A stretch of DNA of 64,000 nucleotides from an uncultured Alphaproteobacteria bacterium (GCA_944389535.1 CALXMS010000006.1:1-64000), one strand, 5' to 3'. Shown: positions 7,310-17,333, numbered from the stretch's first letter. The notes: generated by a model not told the origin, from the letters alone. Numbers and translations: made by a program.

Positions 7310-7337
7310 TTGAATTTTGTTATATTTTATCTATATT
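7310..7337 (+). promoter_or_regulatory. Promoter giving a leaderless uvrA transcript
   Basis: TTGAAT (7310-7315), a 16-base spacer and TATATT (7332-7337) end 8 bases before the uvrA ATG. No ribosome-binding sequence is present, so transcription probably starts at or next to the start codon. No obvious LexA operator was recognised. Confidence 0.5.
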
Positions 7338-7345
7338 TGTACATT

Positions 7346-10204
7346 ATGAGTGGCGTAATAAAAATTCGCGGTGCACGCGAAAACAATCTTAAAAATATAG
7401 ATTTAGACATACCAAAAAATAAATTGGTAGTCTTTACAGGCGTTTCCGGATCAGGAAAATCATCGTTGGCCTTTAATACCATTTACGCAGAAGGTCAACG
7501 CCGTTACGTAGAATCTTTGTCTTCTTATGCGCGTCAGTTTTTGGATATGCAGAAAAAACCAGACGTAGATTTAATTGAGGGGTTGTCTCCGGCAATTTCC
7601 ATAGAACAGAAAACTACATCTAAAAATCCGCGGTCTACGGTCGGTACGGTTACAGAAATTTATGATTACCTGCGTTTATTGTGGGCTCGTATAGGTGTGC
7701 CTCATTCGCCCGTTACTGGTTTGCCCATTAAGTCTCAGACGATACCAGAAATGGTCGATTGGACGATGAAAATACCTGCGGCGACAAAGATTTTTATAAT
7801 GGCGCCATTGGTAAGAGAACGAAAGGGCGAGTATCGTAAAGAAATTGCTTTTTTGATAAAGCAGGGGTATCAACGGGCGATTATTGACGGTGATTTATAC
7901 GATTTATCGGCGGTACCCCCGTTGGATAAAAACAAAAAGCATTCCATATTTGTAATTGTTGACCGGTTACAGATGCCGCTAGTTGCTGCTTCAGAAAGTG
8001 ACGTGGCGGAATTTAGATCTCGTATGTATTCTTCTTTTGAGGGAGCTTTGCGTTTAGTCCCTGGTTCTGTATTGGTTCGCAGACTTGATAACAATGAAGA
8101 TATACTATATTCGCAAAATTATGCTTGTCCTGTAAGTGGTTTTACTGTACCTAAAATAGAGCCCAGATTATTTTCTTTTAACGCCCCAATGGGTGCGTGT
8201 ACGGCGTGTGACGGGTTGGGGGTACAGTTAAATATGTCACCCGACTTAGTTATACCAGATCCATCAAAGTCTATTTTAGATGGAGCAATAGCTCCATGGT
8301 CTCGTGGCGGAATGCTTAGTCAGTTTGATCACCTTTTGGACGCTTTGCATAAAAAGTATAAAATTCCGTTATCTAAACCGTGGCATACGTTGACACAGCA
8401 GCAAAAAGATTTGATTTTATACGGCAGCGGTGACGAACCGATAAAAATAAATTGGAACGGTTTTGTGTATGAAAAACCTTATGAGGGTGTTATCCCAAAT
8501 ATAGAGCGTCGGTGGCGAGAATCAGATTCAGAAGCGGTACGCTCAGAATTGGCAAAATATCAATCTGAAAAACCTTGTCCTGTTTGTCATGGTAAGAGAC
8601 TGAATATTCAGGCACTATGCGTAAAAATTTATGGGCTTGATATTATGGATGCCTGTGATATGGCGGTGGACCAATCTTTAGAATGGTTTACCGCGTTACC
8701 AAAGCATTTAACGCAGAAAGAAAACGATATTGCTCGCGTGATTTTGCGTGAGATTACCAGTCGTTTGCAGTTTTTAAAAAATGTTGGACTGGGGTATTTG
8801 ACTTTGTCTCGTATGGCCGGAACGTTATCTGGAGGAGAAGCACAACGTATACGATTGGCGTCACAGATTGGTAGTGGCTTATCTGGTGTACTTTATGTTC
8901 TTGATGAACCTTCTATCGGATTGCATCAAAGTGATAACGACAAGTTACTGGATACGTTAAAGATGTTACGTGATAAAGATAATACAGTTGTCGTTGTTGA
9001 ACATGATGAAGATGCTATGCGCGCTGCGGATTTTTTAGTTGATATAGGACCCGGAGCAGGTATTAATGGCGGGCATGTTGTTGCGGCTGGTACACCAGAA
9101 CAGGTAATAAAGAATAAAGATTCTTTAACAGGGCAATATCTGTCTGGTAAGCGAAAAATAGAAGTTCCTAAAAAGCGTCGTGATGGTAACGGTCATGTAA
9201 TTTCTATTCAGGGTGCGCGTGAAAATAATTTAAAGAATATAAACGTTGATTTTCCTTTAGGTAAATTCATCGCATTAACGGGGGTGTCTGGGTCTGGTAA
9301 ATCAACTTTATTACTGGATACTTTATATCCTGCTTTAATGAGGGCTTTATATAACTCTAAGATAGAAATGGGGGCACACGACATCATTCGTGGTATGGAA
9401 AATGTTGATAAAGTTGTTGATATAGATCAATCACCAATTGGGCGCACCCCAAGAAGTAATCCAGCAACGTATACAGGCGTGTTTTCTAATATTCGTGATT
9501 TCTTTGCTGGGCTGCCAGAAGCAAAAGCACGTGGTTATGGACCTGGACGTTTTTCGTTTAACGTAAAAGGTGGTCGCTGCGAAGCGTGTCAAGGTGACGG
9601 GCAAATAAAAATAGAAATGAACTTTTTGGCTGACGTTTATGTCGAGTGTGATAAGTGCCATGGCGCCAGATATAACGATGAAACTTTGGCGGTAAAATAT
9701 AAGGGTAAATCAATTGCTGACGTACTAAATATGACGGTAGAAGAAGCATATAGATTTTTCAGCAGCGTGCCGCAAATCGCAAGAAAATTAGAGTTATTGA
9801 AACGGGTTGGTTTAGATTATATTAAACTGGGTCAAAGTTCACTGGATTTGTCCGGTGGCGAAGCACAGCGTATAAAATTATCAAAGGAACTGGCGGCGCG
9901 AAGCACCGGACAGACCGTATATATATTGGACGAACCGACAACGGGACTGCATTTTGCTGATATAAAACTATTACTGTCCGTATTGCACGAATTGGTAGAG
10001 CAGGGTAACACGGTTATTGTAATTGAGCATAACTTAGAAGTTATTAAAACTGCAGATTGGATTGTTGATCTTGGCCCCGGTGGAGGCGCTGATGGTGGAC
10101 GCGTTGTTGCAACTGGAACGCCGGAACAGGTTGCGAACAACCCAAATTCTTTGACTGGGCGGTATTTAAAAAAGTATCTGGACAAACCAGATAAGAAAAA
10201 ATAA
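7346..10204 (+). CDS. uvrA: UvrABC excinuclease subunit A
   Basis: The 952-residue protein is a full-length UvrA, the damage-recognition ATPase of nucleotide excision repair. Both ABC modules are visible: Walker [15 protein letters not shown] (about residue 31) and [14 protein letters not shown] (about 646), signatures [12 protein letters not shown] and [12 protein letters not shown], and Walker [11 protein letters not shown] and [10 protein letters not shown]. The zinc-binding CPVCHGKR and [17 protein letters not shown] clusters are present. ATG 7346 begins the conserved [17 protein letters not shown]; the frame from 7304 is too long and precedes the promoter. Translation looks leaderless. 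It forms a complex with UvrB, which is not in this window. Confidence 0.98.
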   Translation: MSGVIKIRGARENNLKNIDLDIPKNKLVVFTGVSGSGKSSLAFNTIYAEGQRRYVESLSSYARQFLDMQKKPDVDLIEGLSPAISIEQKTTSKNPRSTVGTVTEIYDYLRLLWARIGVPHSPVTGLPIKSQTIPEMVDWTMKIPAATKIFIMAPLVRERKGEYRKEIAFLIKQGYQRAIIDGDLYDLSAVPPLDKNKKHSIFVIVDRLQMPLVAASESDVAEFRSRMYSSFEGALRLVPGSVLVRRLDNNEDILYSQNYACPVSGFTVPKIEPRLFSFNAPMGACTACDGLGVQLNMSPDLVIPDPSKSILDGAIAPWSRGGMLSQFDHLLDALHKKYKIPLSKPWHTLTQQQKDLILYGSGDEPIKINWNGFVYEKPYEGVIPNIERRWRESDSEAVRSELAKYQSEKPCPVCHGKRLNIQALCVKIYGLDIMDACDMAVDQSLEWFTALPKHLTQKENDIARVILREITSRLQFLKNVGLGYLTLSRMAGTLSGGEAQRIRLASQIGSGLSGVLYVLDEPSIGLHQSDNDKLLDTLKMLRDKDNTVVVVEHDEDAMRAADFLVDIGPGAGINGGHVVAAGTPEQVIKNKDSLTGQYLSGKRKIEVPKKRRDGNGHVISIQGARENNLKNINVDFPLGKFIALTGVSGSGKSTLLLDTLYPALMRALYNSKIEMGAHDIIRGMENVDKVVDIDQSPIGRTPRSNPATYTGVFSNIRDFFAGLPEAKARGYGPGRFSFNVKGGRCEACQGDGQIKIEMNFLADVYVECDKCHGARYNDETLAVKYKGKSIADVLNMTVEEAYRFFSSVPQIARKLELLKRVGLDYIKLGQSSLDLSGGEAQRIKLSKELAARSTGQTVYILDEPTTGLHFADIKLLLSVLHELVEQGNTVIVIEHNLEVIKTADWIVDLGPGGGADGGRVVATGTPEQVANNPNSLTGRYLKKYLDKPDKKK

Positions 10205-10235
10205 AGTTTAATTATAATCAATAAGGAGAAAAACA

Positions 10236-10757
10236 ATGTTTGGTTTCGGTAAAAAAAAGAAAGCAGAACAAGTAGTTGATACAACCACTGCAGAAAATTT
10301 GAATTCGCAGATTGATGAAAAAGAACTGAAAAAGATGGAAAGCAAAATCCCTAGCGGGATGAAAGAAACAGCCGAGCGTATGATGAGCGGTCAGTTCGAC
10401 ATGAATGATATGTTGGCTCAGCTTAAACAAATAAAAAAGATGAGTAGTTTTAGCGGGTTATTAAAAATGGTACCTGGTATGTCTGGGGCTGTTAACGCTA
10501 TGAAAGAAAAAATTAAAGACGGAAGCGTTGATGCGCAGATAAAGATATTAGAGGCAATGACACCGGCAGAACGTGCAGAACCAGAAAAAATTTTTGCCAA
10601 CGCTAAAACCAGAATCGCAGAACAGGCGGGTTGCACAGTTCGCGATGTTGAACATATAATAAAACAGTATACAAAAATGCGTCAGCAAATGGCTATGATA
10701 CAACGTATGGGGGGAATGGAGGCAGTTATGCAAAAAATGAAACCGACAGGAAATTAA
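10236..10757 (+). CDS. Stand-alone SRP54/Ffh M-domain-like protein
   Basis: The 173-residue protein matches only the methionine-rich M domain of Ffh, the signal recognition particle protein. GQFDMNDMLAQLKQIKKM (about residues 53-70) and LLKMVPGMSGAVNAMK mirror the Ffh DFLEQLQQI-KMG-LLGMLPG segment. The helix set AMTPAERAEPEKI to TRIAEQAGCTVRDVEHII mirrors the SRP RNA-binding part. The usual R-I-A-x-GSG is here RIAEQAG, so RNA binding may be altered. The N-terminus is a short basic stretch (FGFGKKKK); no NG GTPase domain exists upstream, where uvrA ends 31 bases before. AAGGAG precedes the ATG. The next gene starts at the base after its stop. It may be a divergent ffh fragment with its own role. 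A full ffh is presumably elsewhere. Confidence 0.75.
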   Translation: MFGFGKKKKAEQVVDTTTAENLNSQIDEKELKKMESKIPSGMKETAERMMSGQFDMNDMLAQLKQIKKMSSFSGLLKMVPGMSGAVNAMKEKIKDGSVDAQIKILEAMTPAERAEPEKIFANAKTRIAEQAGCTVRDVEHIIKQYTKMRQQMAMIQRMGGMEAVMQKMKPTGN

Positions 10758-11066
10758 ATGAATTGGAAAAATATATTTATAGTAAAAAAAATTAGATATT
10801 TATTTGATTGGACGCCTTTATATGTAAAGATTCCGAAACCTCGTTATGAAGTATATTCGGACGCGGGGAAAGTTTTATTAGGATATGAAGTAGAGGTAAA
10901 ATATTTACATCATGGTGTTAAAAAATTGTTGTTCCCAACAGAGGAAAATAAGTTAGGTTTAGTGTCTAGAGAACGTGCTTTGGAAAAAGCGATTAATTTT
11001 TATAAGACAACCAGAACAAAAATCAATCTTGCTAATCAAAAGAATACAAGATTGATAGAAAAGTAA
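10758..11066 (+). CDS. Conserved-looking small protein of unknown function
   Basis: The 102-residue basic protein is not recognised. It starts immediately after the stop of the SRP M-domain gene (TAAATG) and so is probably translationally coupled to it. It has no signal peptide or membrane span. Its middle (KPRYEVYSDAGKVLLGYEVEVKYLHHG) suggests a small beta-rich fold, and the C-terminus is a Lys-rich helix. Its place between an SRP-related gene and the rRNA methyltransferase gene rlmE hints at a ribosome- or translation-linked role, but this rests only on context. Confidence 0.55.
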   Translation: MNWKNIFIVKKIRYLFDWTPLYVKIPKPRYEVYSDAGKVLLGYEVEVKYLHHGVKKLLFPTEENKLGLVSRERALEKAINFYKTTRTKINLANQKNTRLIEK

Positions 11067-11089
11067 TAACACTATATCAAAAAAATACG

Positions 11090-11749
11090 ATGAAAATCCT
11101 TAATAAGAAAATTGCCGCAAAAAAATCTTCTGCCGCATGGATTCAAAGACAGGCGGCAGATCCCTATGTCGCTTTAGCACATAAAGAAGGGTACAGGGCC
11201 AGAGCAGCATATAAACTGATTGAAATGAACGAGCGTTTTAATTTTCTTAAAAACGGTCAAGTAGTTGTGGATTTAGGAGCAGCACCTGGTTCATGGTCGC
11301 AATATGTTATGCGCAAATTTCCGCGGTCAAAAGTTTTTGCAATGGACTTATTAGAAATATCCCCGATTCCCGAAGTCGAATTTTATAGAGGAGATTTTAC
11401 AACCGATGAAGCATTGAATTGGCTGATAGATAAATTACACTTATCTAATGATGAGGCCGCGCATGGTACAGTTGATGTGGTTTTATCGGATATGGCGCCT
11501 AATACAGTCGGACATAAAAAAACAGATCATCTACGACAGATGGTTTTACTTGAATATGCATTTGATTTTGCAAAACGGGCTTTGAAACCTGGTGGAACTT
11601 TCGTGGCGAAATCATTCACTGGCGGAACAACCGGAGAGTTATTAAAACAAATAAAAGAAAATTTTGACGCTGTTCATCATATAAAACCACCCGCATCCAG
11701 AAAAGATAGTGTAGAAATGTTTATTGTTGCGCTTGGGTATAAAGGTTAA
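11090..11749 (+). CDS. rlmE: 23S rRNA 2'-O-methyltransferase RlmE (FtsJ/RrmJ)
   Basis: The 219-residue protein methylates the 2'-O of U2552 in the 23S rRNA A-loop late in large-subunit assembly. The Rossmann methyltransferase core is clear: RARAAYKLIEMNERF, the SAM-binding VVDLGAAPGSWSQYV, DVVLSDMAPNTVGHK (catalytic Asp) and GTFVAKSF (catalytic Lys). The closing KPPASRKDSVEMFIVALG carries the last catalytic Glu. An N-terminal basic extension of about 30 residues precedes the core. It probably belongs to the run starting at 10236. It is convergent with rnhA with only 6 bases between. Confidence 0.93.
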   Translation: MKILNKKIAAKKSSAAWIQRQAADPYVALAHKEGYRARAAYKLIEMNERFNFLKNGQVVVDLGAAPGSWSQYVMRKFPRSKVFAMDLLEISPIPEVEFYRGDFTTDEALNWLIDKLHLSNDEAAHGTVDVVLSDMAPNTVGHKKTDHLRQMVLLEYAFDFAKRALKPGGTFVAKSFTGGTTGELLKQIKENFDAVHHIKPPASRKDSVEMFIVALGYKG

Positions 11750-11755
11750 AATATT

Positions 11756-12184
11756 CTATTTATAATTTTCTGCCGCATGCCGTGCAAGTTCATCACAACG
11801 TTCGTTCATTTCTTGACCTGCATGCCCCTTTACCCATACCCACTTTATATTTTTTTGCTGTGATAATTCGTCTAACTGTTGCCACAATTCTTTGTTTTTT
11901 ACGGGTTTCTTTTCCGCATTGCGCCAATTGTTATTTTTCCATTGACGCACCCATTTTTCCATACCATTTTTTACGTATTGACTGTCCGTATGAATTTCAA
12001 TTTCGTCATGTTTTTTCGCGGCTGATAAGGCTTTGATTACAGCGGTTAACTCCATCCGATTATTTGTAGTGGTTGATTCCCCACCGCTTCGTTCTGCGAC
12101 ATCTTTCCCATTTGTTGCTATGAAAGCCCACCCCCCCGGACCGGGATTTCCTAAACAACTGCCATCAGTCCAAATTTTTAGCAT
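11756..12184 (-). CDS. rnhA: Ribonuclease HI
   Basis: The 142-residue enzyme cuts the RNA strand of RNA-DNA hybrids, removing primers and R-loops. The catalytic acidic residues are visible: Asp in IWTDGSCLGNPGPGG (residue 7), Glu in NNRMELTAV (about 45), Asp in HTDSQYV (about 67) and Asp near the end in NERCDELA. Both the basic handle region (WVRQWKNNNWRN) and the KGHAG loop are intact. It is divergent from the transketolase gene, with 35 bases between the start codons. Confidence 0.96.
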   Translation of the reverse strand: MLKIWTDGSCLGNPGPGGWAFIATNGKDVAERSGGESTTTNNRMELTAVIKALSAAKKHDEIEIHTDSQYVKNGMEKWVRQWKNNNWRNAEKKPVKNKELWQQLDELSQQKNIKWVWVKGHAGQEMNERCDELARHAAENYK

Positions 12185-12205
12185 TTTTTCAAACTCGTTT
12201 TGTGA

Positions 12206-12211
12206 TATAAT
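12206..12211 (+). promoter_or_regulatory. -10 box of a probably leaderless tkt transcript
   Basis: TATAAT ends 8 bases before the tkt start codon and no ribosome site intervenes. The -35 region is only a T-rich stretch. The overlapping minus-strand sequence could serve the divergent rnhA gene. Confidence 0.5.
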
Positions 12212-12219
12212 ATCATAAA

Positions 12220-14004
12220 ATGAGATTTGATGCCAAACAATTAAAAGAAATGTCTAGGTCAGTGCGTGCGCATGCGCTGGATTCTTTACGTGGTGCAGGA
12301 TCTGGACACGTTGGTATAGTGTTGGGTGCCGCTGATATAATTACCACTGTTTATGCAAATTTTTTACGGCGTGGGCGTGATAAATTCGTTCTGTCTGCCG
12401 GACATGGCAGCGCTTTGCTTTATGCGGTATTAAAGCTGGCTGGTTATAAAATAGGTGATTTAGGCACGTTTAGAAAATTTGGGGGATTACCAGGTCATCC
12501 AGAATTGGGTGTTGATGGTGTCTCGGCAACAACAGGACCGTTGGGACAGGGTATAGGTAATGCGGTTGGTATGGCACTGGCAGAAAAAATACGTGGAACA
12601 GATGGTGTTGTATATTGTTTATGCAGTGACGGAGATTTGATGGAAGGGGTTTCGTCCGAATCGGTTACGTTTGCAGGACGATATCAGTTGGATAATTTGG
12701 TGTTAATCTGGGATGATAATGGCGTTAGTATTGACGGGGCGGCACTTACAGATGTAAGCATGTCAGAACGTATGCGTGCGGCCGGTTGGAACGTTATATC
12801 AATTCCAGGCAATGACTTTAATAAAATTAATCGTGCTTTACAAAAGGCAAGTGGTGCCGGTGTGCCGACATTTATTGCGGCAAATACCGTAATAGGTGAG
12901 GGGTCGAGTCTTTCTGGAACTTCGGCTGCACATGGGTTCGCATTAAGTGATTCGGAACTTATGCTATTGGTAGAAAAAAATATTTCACCAGAAGGCGACG
13001 ATTTATGGGTAACTGTTGCTAATGAGGCAAATGCGAAATACTCTTTGAATATACCAGATATAAAATTAACTGACGTTAAGATACCGAAATATGACAAAGA
13101 TATTTCTACGCGTGAATTATCTGGTATATACTTACAGTCGTTAATTGAAAGTGGTGCGGGTTTAATTGGTGGCAGTGCAGATTTAGGATCAAGCACGAAT
13201 GTAAAAACGAAGTATTCTATCGATATTCTTCCGCCAAAGTTCAAGGGGAATTATATAAATTATGGTGTCCGAGAACATGCAATGGGGGCGATAATGAACG
13301 GATTGGCGGCTTCTGGATTGCGGCCATACGGTTCTACTTTTTTAGCCTTTAGTGATTATATGCGACCAGCGATTCGCTTGGCGGCATTATCCGGGTTACC
13401 TGTAATTTATATTTTTACTCATGATAGCATAGCTGTCGGTACAGACGGTCCAACGCATCAACCCATAGAACAGCTGCCTTCTTTGCGGTTAATTCCGAAT
13501 TTAAATGTGTATAGGCCTTGTAACAGTGATGAGGTTGCATATGCATGGCAATCGGCAATTGCGAATACCGTATACCCGTCTGCGATTGTTTTATCGCGTC
13601 AGAAATTTAAGCAAATCGCGACGCCTAAGGATGCAAAAATTAATCGCGGTGGGTATATCATTTATCCTGCAACTGCAAAGCGTGTACGCGTTACTATAAT
13701 TGCAACAGGGGCGGAAGTTCCTCTGGCTGTATCTATAGCACAAAAAATCGGCAATGCGGTTCAGGTCGTAAGTATGCCGTCTGTGGCGGATTTTCGTCAT
13801 CAAGATGATAAGTATAAAAATAAAATTTTAGCTGGTTTTGTTGTGGCTATAGAGGCTGCAGCATCTTCTCCGTGGTTTGAATTTGCAGACGCGGTTGTTG
13901 GAATAGATTCTTTCGGTGTGTCTGGACCAGGAGATGAGGTATATAAATATTTTGGATTTGACACAGACGTAATTGTGCGCGATATTTTAAAAAAGTTAAA
14001 ATAA
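12220..14004 (+). CDS. tkt: Transketolase
   Basis: The 594-residue thiamine-diphosphate enzyme moves two-carbon units between sugar phosphates in the non-oxidative pentose phosphate pathway. Visible are GSGHVG (substrate His), FVLSAGHGSALLYAVL, TGPLGQGIGNAVGMALAEK, the ThDP/Mg motif SDGDLMEGVSSE with a later DDNG, the catalytic Glu region YGVREHAMGAIMNGLA, and HDSIAVGTDGPTHQPIEQL. It is about 60-70 residues shorter than typical bacterial transketolases, with trimmed linkers in the first half, but no key motif is missing. It probably works with RpiB (26321-25875). A YgjP-like metallopeptidase follows after 11 bases. Confidence 0.9.
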   Translation: MRFDAKQLKEMSRSVRAHALDSLRGAGSGHVGIVLGAADIITTVYANFLRRGRDKFVLSAGHGSALLYAVLKLAGYKIGDLGTFRKFGGLPGHPELGVDGVSATTGPLGQGIGNAVGMALAEKIRGTDGVVYCLCSDGDLMEGVSSESVTFAGRYQLDNLVLIWDDNGVSIDGAALTDVSMSERMRAAGWNVISIPGNDFNKINRALQKASGAGVPTFIAANTVIGEGSSLSGTSAAHGFALSDSELMLLVEKNISPEGDDLWVTVANEANAKYSLNIPDIKLTDVKIPKYDKDISTRELSGIYLQSLIESGAGLIGGSADLGSSTNVKTKYSIDILPPKFKGNYINYGVREHAMGAIMNGLAASGLRPYGSTFLAFSDYMRPAIRLAALSGLPVIYIFTHDSIAVGTDGPTHQPIEQLPSLRLIPNLNVYRPCNSDEVAYAWQSAIANTVYPSAIVLSRQKFKQIATPKDAKINRGGYIIYPATAKRVRVTIIATGAEVPLAVSIAQKIGNAVQVVSMPSVADFRHQDDKYKNKILAGFVVAIEAAASSPWFEFADAVVGIDSFGVSGPGDEVYKYFGFDTDVIVRDILKKLK

Positions 14005-14015
14005 ATTTATTATAA

Positions 14016-14723
14016 ATGTCAGAGAACGAATTCTGCTTATCATCAGGTGAAAGAATACCGATTATTATTACTACGCGTCGTGGTTTGCGGAATATAACTT
14101 TGCGTCCGAAAACAAGACCTTCACGAGAAATTCATATATCAAAACCATGGTTAACGCCAACGTCTGCCGCGCTTCTTTTTTTGGAACAAAAAAGGAAATG
14201 GTGTGAACGTATATTTAATAATGCACCGCAAAAAACTACATTGAAACCAAACGATGAAATAGAGTTTTTAGGGAATTCAGTGCTTTTATTGCATGACGAA
14301 AGTCGTCGTGGGAACGAGTTTATTAAAAAGACAGATGGACCATGTGTTTTAATTGTAGGCGGGACAATAGATATGTTTGAAAGGCGCATTAAAGATTTTA
14401 TACGATCTCAATTTTTAATATCTGTAAAACAAATGATACATGCGGTTCCACGTGAATTTTGGCCGCGTAGAATCGCTGTGCGTGACACTTCTTCACGATG
14501 GGGCAGTTGTTCTACAAGCGGTACGATGTCTTTTTCTTGGCGCTTAGCATTTGCGCCACAGGATGTAATGAGATATGTGGTTATGCACGAATTGGCTCAT
14601 CAGAAACATATGGATCATTCGCCGGCGTTTTGGAAACAGGTGTCGGAATTATACGGTTTTGGGGTGGAACGGGCAAAACGTTGGCTAAATGTACACGGTG
14701 CAGAATTACATAAATTTTTTTAA
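14016..14723 (+). CDS. YgjP/DUF45 family metallopeptidase-like protein
   Basis: The 235-residue protein has an N-terminal beta-rich half and a C-terminal zinc-peptidase half: RWGSCSTSGTMSFSWRLAFA followed by VVMHELAHQKHMDHSPAFW (about residues 190-208), which holds the HExxH zinc motif and the later third ligand His. This is the DUF45/SprT-like pattern of E. coli YgjP. In many alphaproteobacteria the family is chromosomal and conserved, but its substrate is unknown. It follows tkt by 11 bases and probably shares its transcript. There is no signal peptide, so it is cytoplasmic. Confidence 0.8.
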   Translation: MSENEFCLSSGERIPIIITTRRGLRNITLRPKTRPSREIHISKPWLTPTSAALLFLEQKRKWCERIFNNAPQKTTLKPNDEIEFLGNSVLLLHDESRRGNEFIKKTDGPCVLIVGGTIDMFERRIKDFIRSQFLISVKQMIHAVPREFWPRRIAVRDTSSRWGSCSTSGTMSFSWRLAFAPQDVMRYVVMHELAHQKHMDHSPAFWKQVSELYGFGVERAKRWLNVHGAELHKFF

Positions 14724-14912
14724 TAAAACTTGAAAACCAAAGTTTTTTCAGTATGATATGAAACATGAAGTTTGAAAATAATTTTTTTACAGCTTTTCAC
14801 CATTTTCATCATAGCGACTGTTTATAGCGCTTTGCGCTTTATTATGATATAATATTCAACACTAATAAGTAATGTCGTATTAAAACTATACGGCAAACAA
14901 CAGGATAAAAAA

Positions 14913-16205
14913 ATGGAACTTAAACCGACTAAAACTTTATCAGGCTTTATAGAATTGCAACCGGTACAACAGCGGTGTTTTGATTATTGCGCGACCCGTA
15001 TGCAAAACGTATTAAAAACGGCGGGCTTTACACATCTAGATTTGCCGGCAATTGAACGGGCAGAGGTTTTAACTGATAAAGATAATTGGGATGAAATTGA
15101 AACCCAGATGTTTTTGTTTCAAAAAGGCGATACAAAAATGGGGCTTCGTTATGATGGTACCGTTGGTTTGTCTCGTTATGTCGCTGGGAATCTGAATAAT
15201 TTAACCTTTCCGTTCAGAGCATATCAATTTGCGCGTAATTATCGCGGTGAGCGGCCGCAACGGGGGCGTTATCGCGAGTTCTATCAGATGGACTTGGATA
15301 TTATGGGAATTGATTCGTTGTCGGAAAATTATGATGCAGAAATTGTTGCTACGTTAGCAAAAGCATATGAATCCATATCTGAATTTATCGGACCCATAAA
15401 TATTCGTGTTGGTAACCGTAGATTTTGGAACGCGATGTTTGATAATTTGGGGTTGGATAAAGAACAAAGTAGAGCAGCATTTATTTTAATTGATAAGAAA
15501 GATAAAATTTCTGATTTCTATGACGGCTTAGTTGAAACAATAGGTAAAGCAGCCGCGACGGAAATAAATAAAGTTTTTTCAGACGGTTATAAAGCGTTCA
15601 AAGGTAAATCAAAAGAGTTAGACGCCGCAATAAAAGAAATGGACTCTTTCATAGTTTTACTTAATTCTATGGGAATAAAAAACGCTAAGATTGATTTAGG
15701 TATTATGCGAGGTCATGCATATTATACCGGTATTGTTTTTGAATTTTTCTTAGATAAATATCCAGAATTGGGGGCGATTGGTGGTGGTGGAAGATATGAA
15801 GATCTTGCATCTAAATTCTCCAAAACGAAAATCATTGGTGTTGGGGCCGCAGTTGGTTTTTCTCGTCTTATGGTTGCGTTGTTGGACGAAGGAAAAATAA
15901 ATTTATCTACGTTTGAAAATCCGATTCGTGCGGCTGTTCTTGTTATGGGACAAGATCAAGTACCTTATGCGATGAAAGCGCTTGCAAAATTAAGAGACAA
16001 AAACATTGTCGCTGTGCCTTATTTAGACGTGAATAAAAAGTTTAAAAATCAAATAGAATTTGCTGATAAAATTAACGCAGATTACAGCCTGATAATAGGT
16101 GATTCTGAAAGAGAAGCGGGCGTCCTTACGGTAAAAGATATGAAATCCGGGGAACAGCAGACTTTAAAACTGGCTGATGCGATTAAATTATTAAAGTTGA
16201 GATAA
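14913..16205 (+). CDS. hisS: Histidyl-tRNA synthetase
   Basis: The 430-residue class II synthetase attaches His to tRNA-His. Motif 2 region YRGERPQRGRYREFYQMD with LDIMG, the ATP-binding LRYDGTVGLSRYV, the histidine-binding LGIMRGHAYYTGIVFE and motif 3-like GGGGRYEDLASKF are visible, followed by a C-terminal anticodon-binding domain (AAVLVMGQDQVPYAMKALAK onward). It starts with a long AT-rich leader containing TATAAT near 14845 and GGATAAAAAA before the ATG. The prfA gene follows after 5 bases, so the two probably form an operon. Confidence 0.93.
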   Translation: MELKPTKTLSGFIELQPVQQRCFDYCATRMQNVLKTAGFTHLDLPAIERAEVLTDKDNWDEIETQMFLFQKGDTKMGLRYDGTVGLSRYVAGNLNNLTFPFRAYQFARNYRGERPQRGRYREFYQMDLDIMGIDSLSENYDAEIVATLAKAYESISEFIGPINIRVGNRRFWNAMFDNLGLDKEQSRAAFILIDKKDKISDFYDGLVETIGKAAATEINKVFSDGYKAFKGKSKELDAAIKEMDSFIVLLNSMGIKNAKIDLGIMRGHAYYTGIVFEFFLDKYPELGAIGGGGRYEDLASKFSKTKIIGVGAAVGFSRLMVALLDEGKINLSTFENPIRAAVLVMGQDQVPYAMKALAKLRDKNIVAVPYLDVNKKFKNQIEFADKINADYSLIIGDSEREAGVLTVKDMKSGEQQTLKLADAIKLLKLR

Positions 16206-16210
16206 AAGAT

Positions 16211-17275
16211 ATGGTAATAGACGATAAATTAAAAGATATTCAGATCAGAGCTGCAGAAATTGAATCTCAGATGAATTCGGGCGATGTTGACGGTGCTGAA
16301 TTAACAAAGTTGTCAAAAGAATACTCCCGGTTGTCTGAATTGTTACCTTTGATATCGGAATATTTTCAGACGAAGAAGGGCATAGAAGACGCTAATGAAA
16401 TGCTGCATGACGAAGAGTTAAAATCAATTGCGTCGGAACAACTGATGGAATTAAACCATAAATTACCTGAAATAGAAAAAAAATTGCAGATTGCGCTTTT
16501 GCCGCGTGACGAGGCAGATGACAATGGTGTTATTATGGAAATTCGTGCGGGGGTCGGCGGCGAGGAATCTGCACTATTTGCCGGTGATTTATATAACCAA
16601 TATAAATCTTACGCATTACGTAACGGGTGGAAAGTAGATGTTATCGAAGAAAATGCTACGTCATTGCATGGATATAAAGAAATTATATTTAAAATAGATG
16701 GGGCAGGGGCATATGGCAGAATGAAGTTCGAATCTGGCATTCATCGGGTTCAGCGTGTACCAGAAACCGAAGCTGGTGGCAGAATTCATACCAGCGCAGC
16801 ATCTGTTGCGGTTATGCCAGAAGCAAAAGATATTGATGTTGTCATAGATGATAAGGATATTCGAATAGATGTGTTTCGGGCGTCCGGGGCAGGTGGTCAG
16901 CACGTTAATAAGACAGACAGTGCGGTGCGAATCACGCATTTTCCAACAGGAATTGTCGTTACATGTCAAAATGAACGCAGCCAATTTCAGAACAAAGCGG
17001 CCGCAATGGATGTATTGCGTTCAAAATTATATGAAATGCAGCGCGAAGCGCAGGTAAACGCAAGTAATGCGTCTCGAAAAACCATGGTTGGTTCTGGTGA
17101 TCGCAGCGAAAAAATCAGAACGTATAATTTTCCAGAACAGCGCGTTACAGACCATCGCATAAAATTAACTTTGTATAAGTTAGACGATATCCTTGCCGGC
17201 GGTCCTGCGTTGGATGAAATGATTGATGCGCTGATTGCTGCCGATCAATTGGCACGATTGGCCAATATGGATTAA
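16211..17275 (+). CDS. prfA: Peptide chain release factor 1
   Basis: The 354-residue protein ends translation at UAA and UAG. The GGQ motif that triggers peptide release is in RASGAGGQHVNKTDSAVRI (about residues 225-243). The conserved PETEAGGRIHTSAASVAVMP lies just before, and the N-terminal coiled-coil domain and C-terminal PALDEMIDALIAADQLARLA are present. A codon-recognition tripeptide region is in the expected domain, and the overall length and lack of a programmed frameshift site argue for RF1 over RF2. The usual downstream partner prmC (the GGQ methyltransferase) is absent here; a structured leader for a secreted protein begins instead. Confidence 0.93.
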   Translation: MVIDDKLKDIQIRAAEIESQMNSGDVDGAELTKLSKEYSRLSELLPLISEYFQTKKGIEDANEMLHDEELKSIASEQLMELNHKLPEIEKKLQIALLPRDEADDNGVIMEIRAGVGGEESALFAGDLYNQYKSYALRNGWKVDVIEENATSLHGYKEIIFKIDGAGAYGRMKFESGIHRVQRVPETEAGGRIHTSAASVAVMPEAKDIDVVIDDKDIRIDVFRASGAGGQHVNKTDSAVRITHFPTGIVVTCQNERSQFQNKAAAMDVLRSKLYEMQREAQVNASNASRKTMVGSGDRSEKIRTYNFPEQRVTDHRIKLTLYKLDDILAGGPALDEMIDALIAADQLARLANMD

Positions 17276-17297
17276 AAAGTTTCTTATTTTTTTGGTA

Positions 17298-17326
17298 TTG
17301 CATAAGCTTTTTTCTGTTGATATACT
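17298..17326 (+). promoter_or_regulatory. Promoter of leader RNA 1
   Basis: TTGCAT and TATACT are spaced 17 bases apart. The matching position upstream of leader 2 has TTGTAT-17-TATAAT. In both cases the first shared hairpin of the RNA begins within about 2-3 bases of the expected transcript start. Confidence 0.6.
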
Positions 17327-17333
17327 TACTTTT

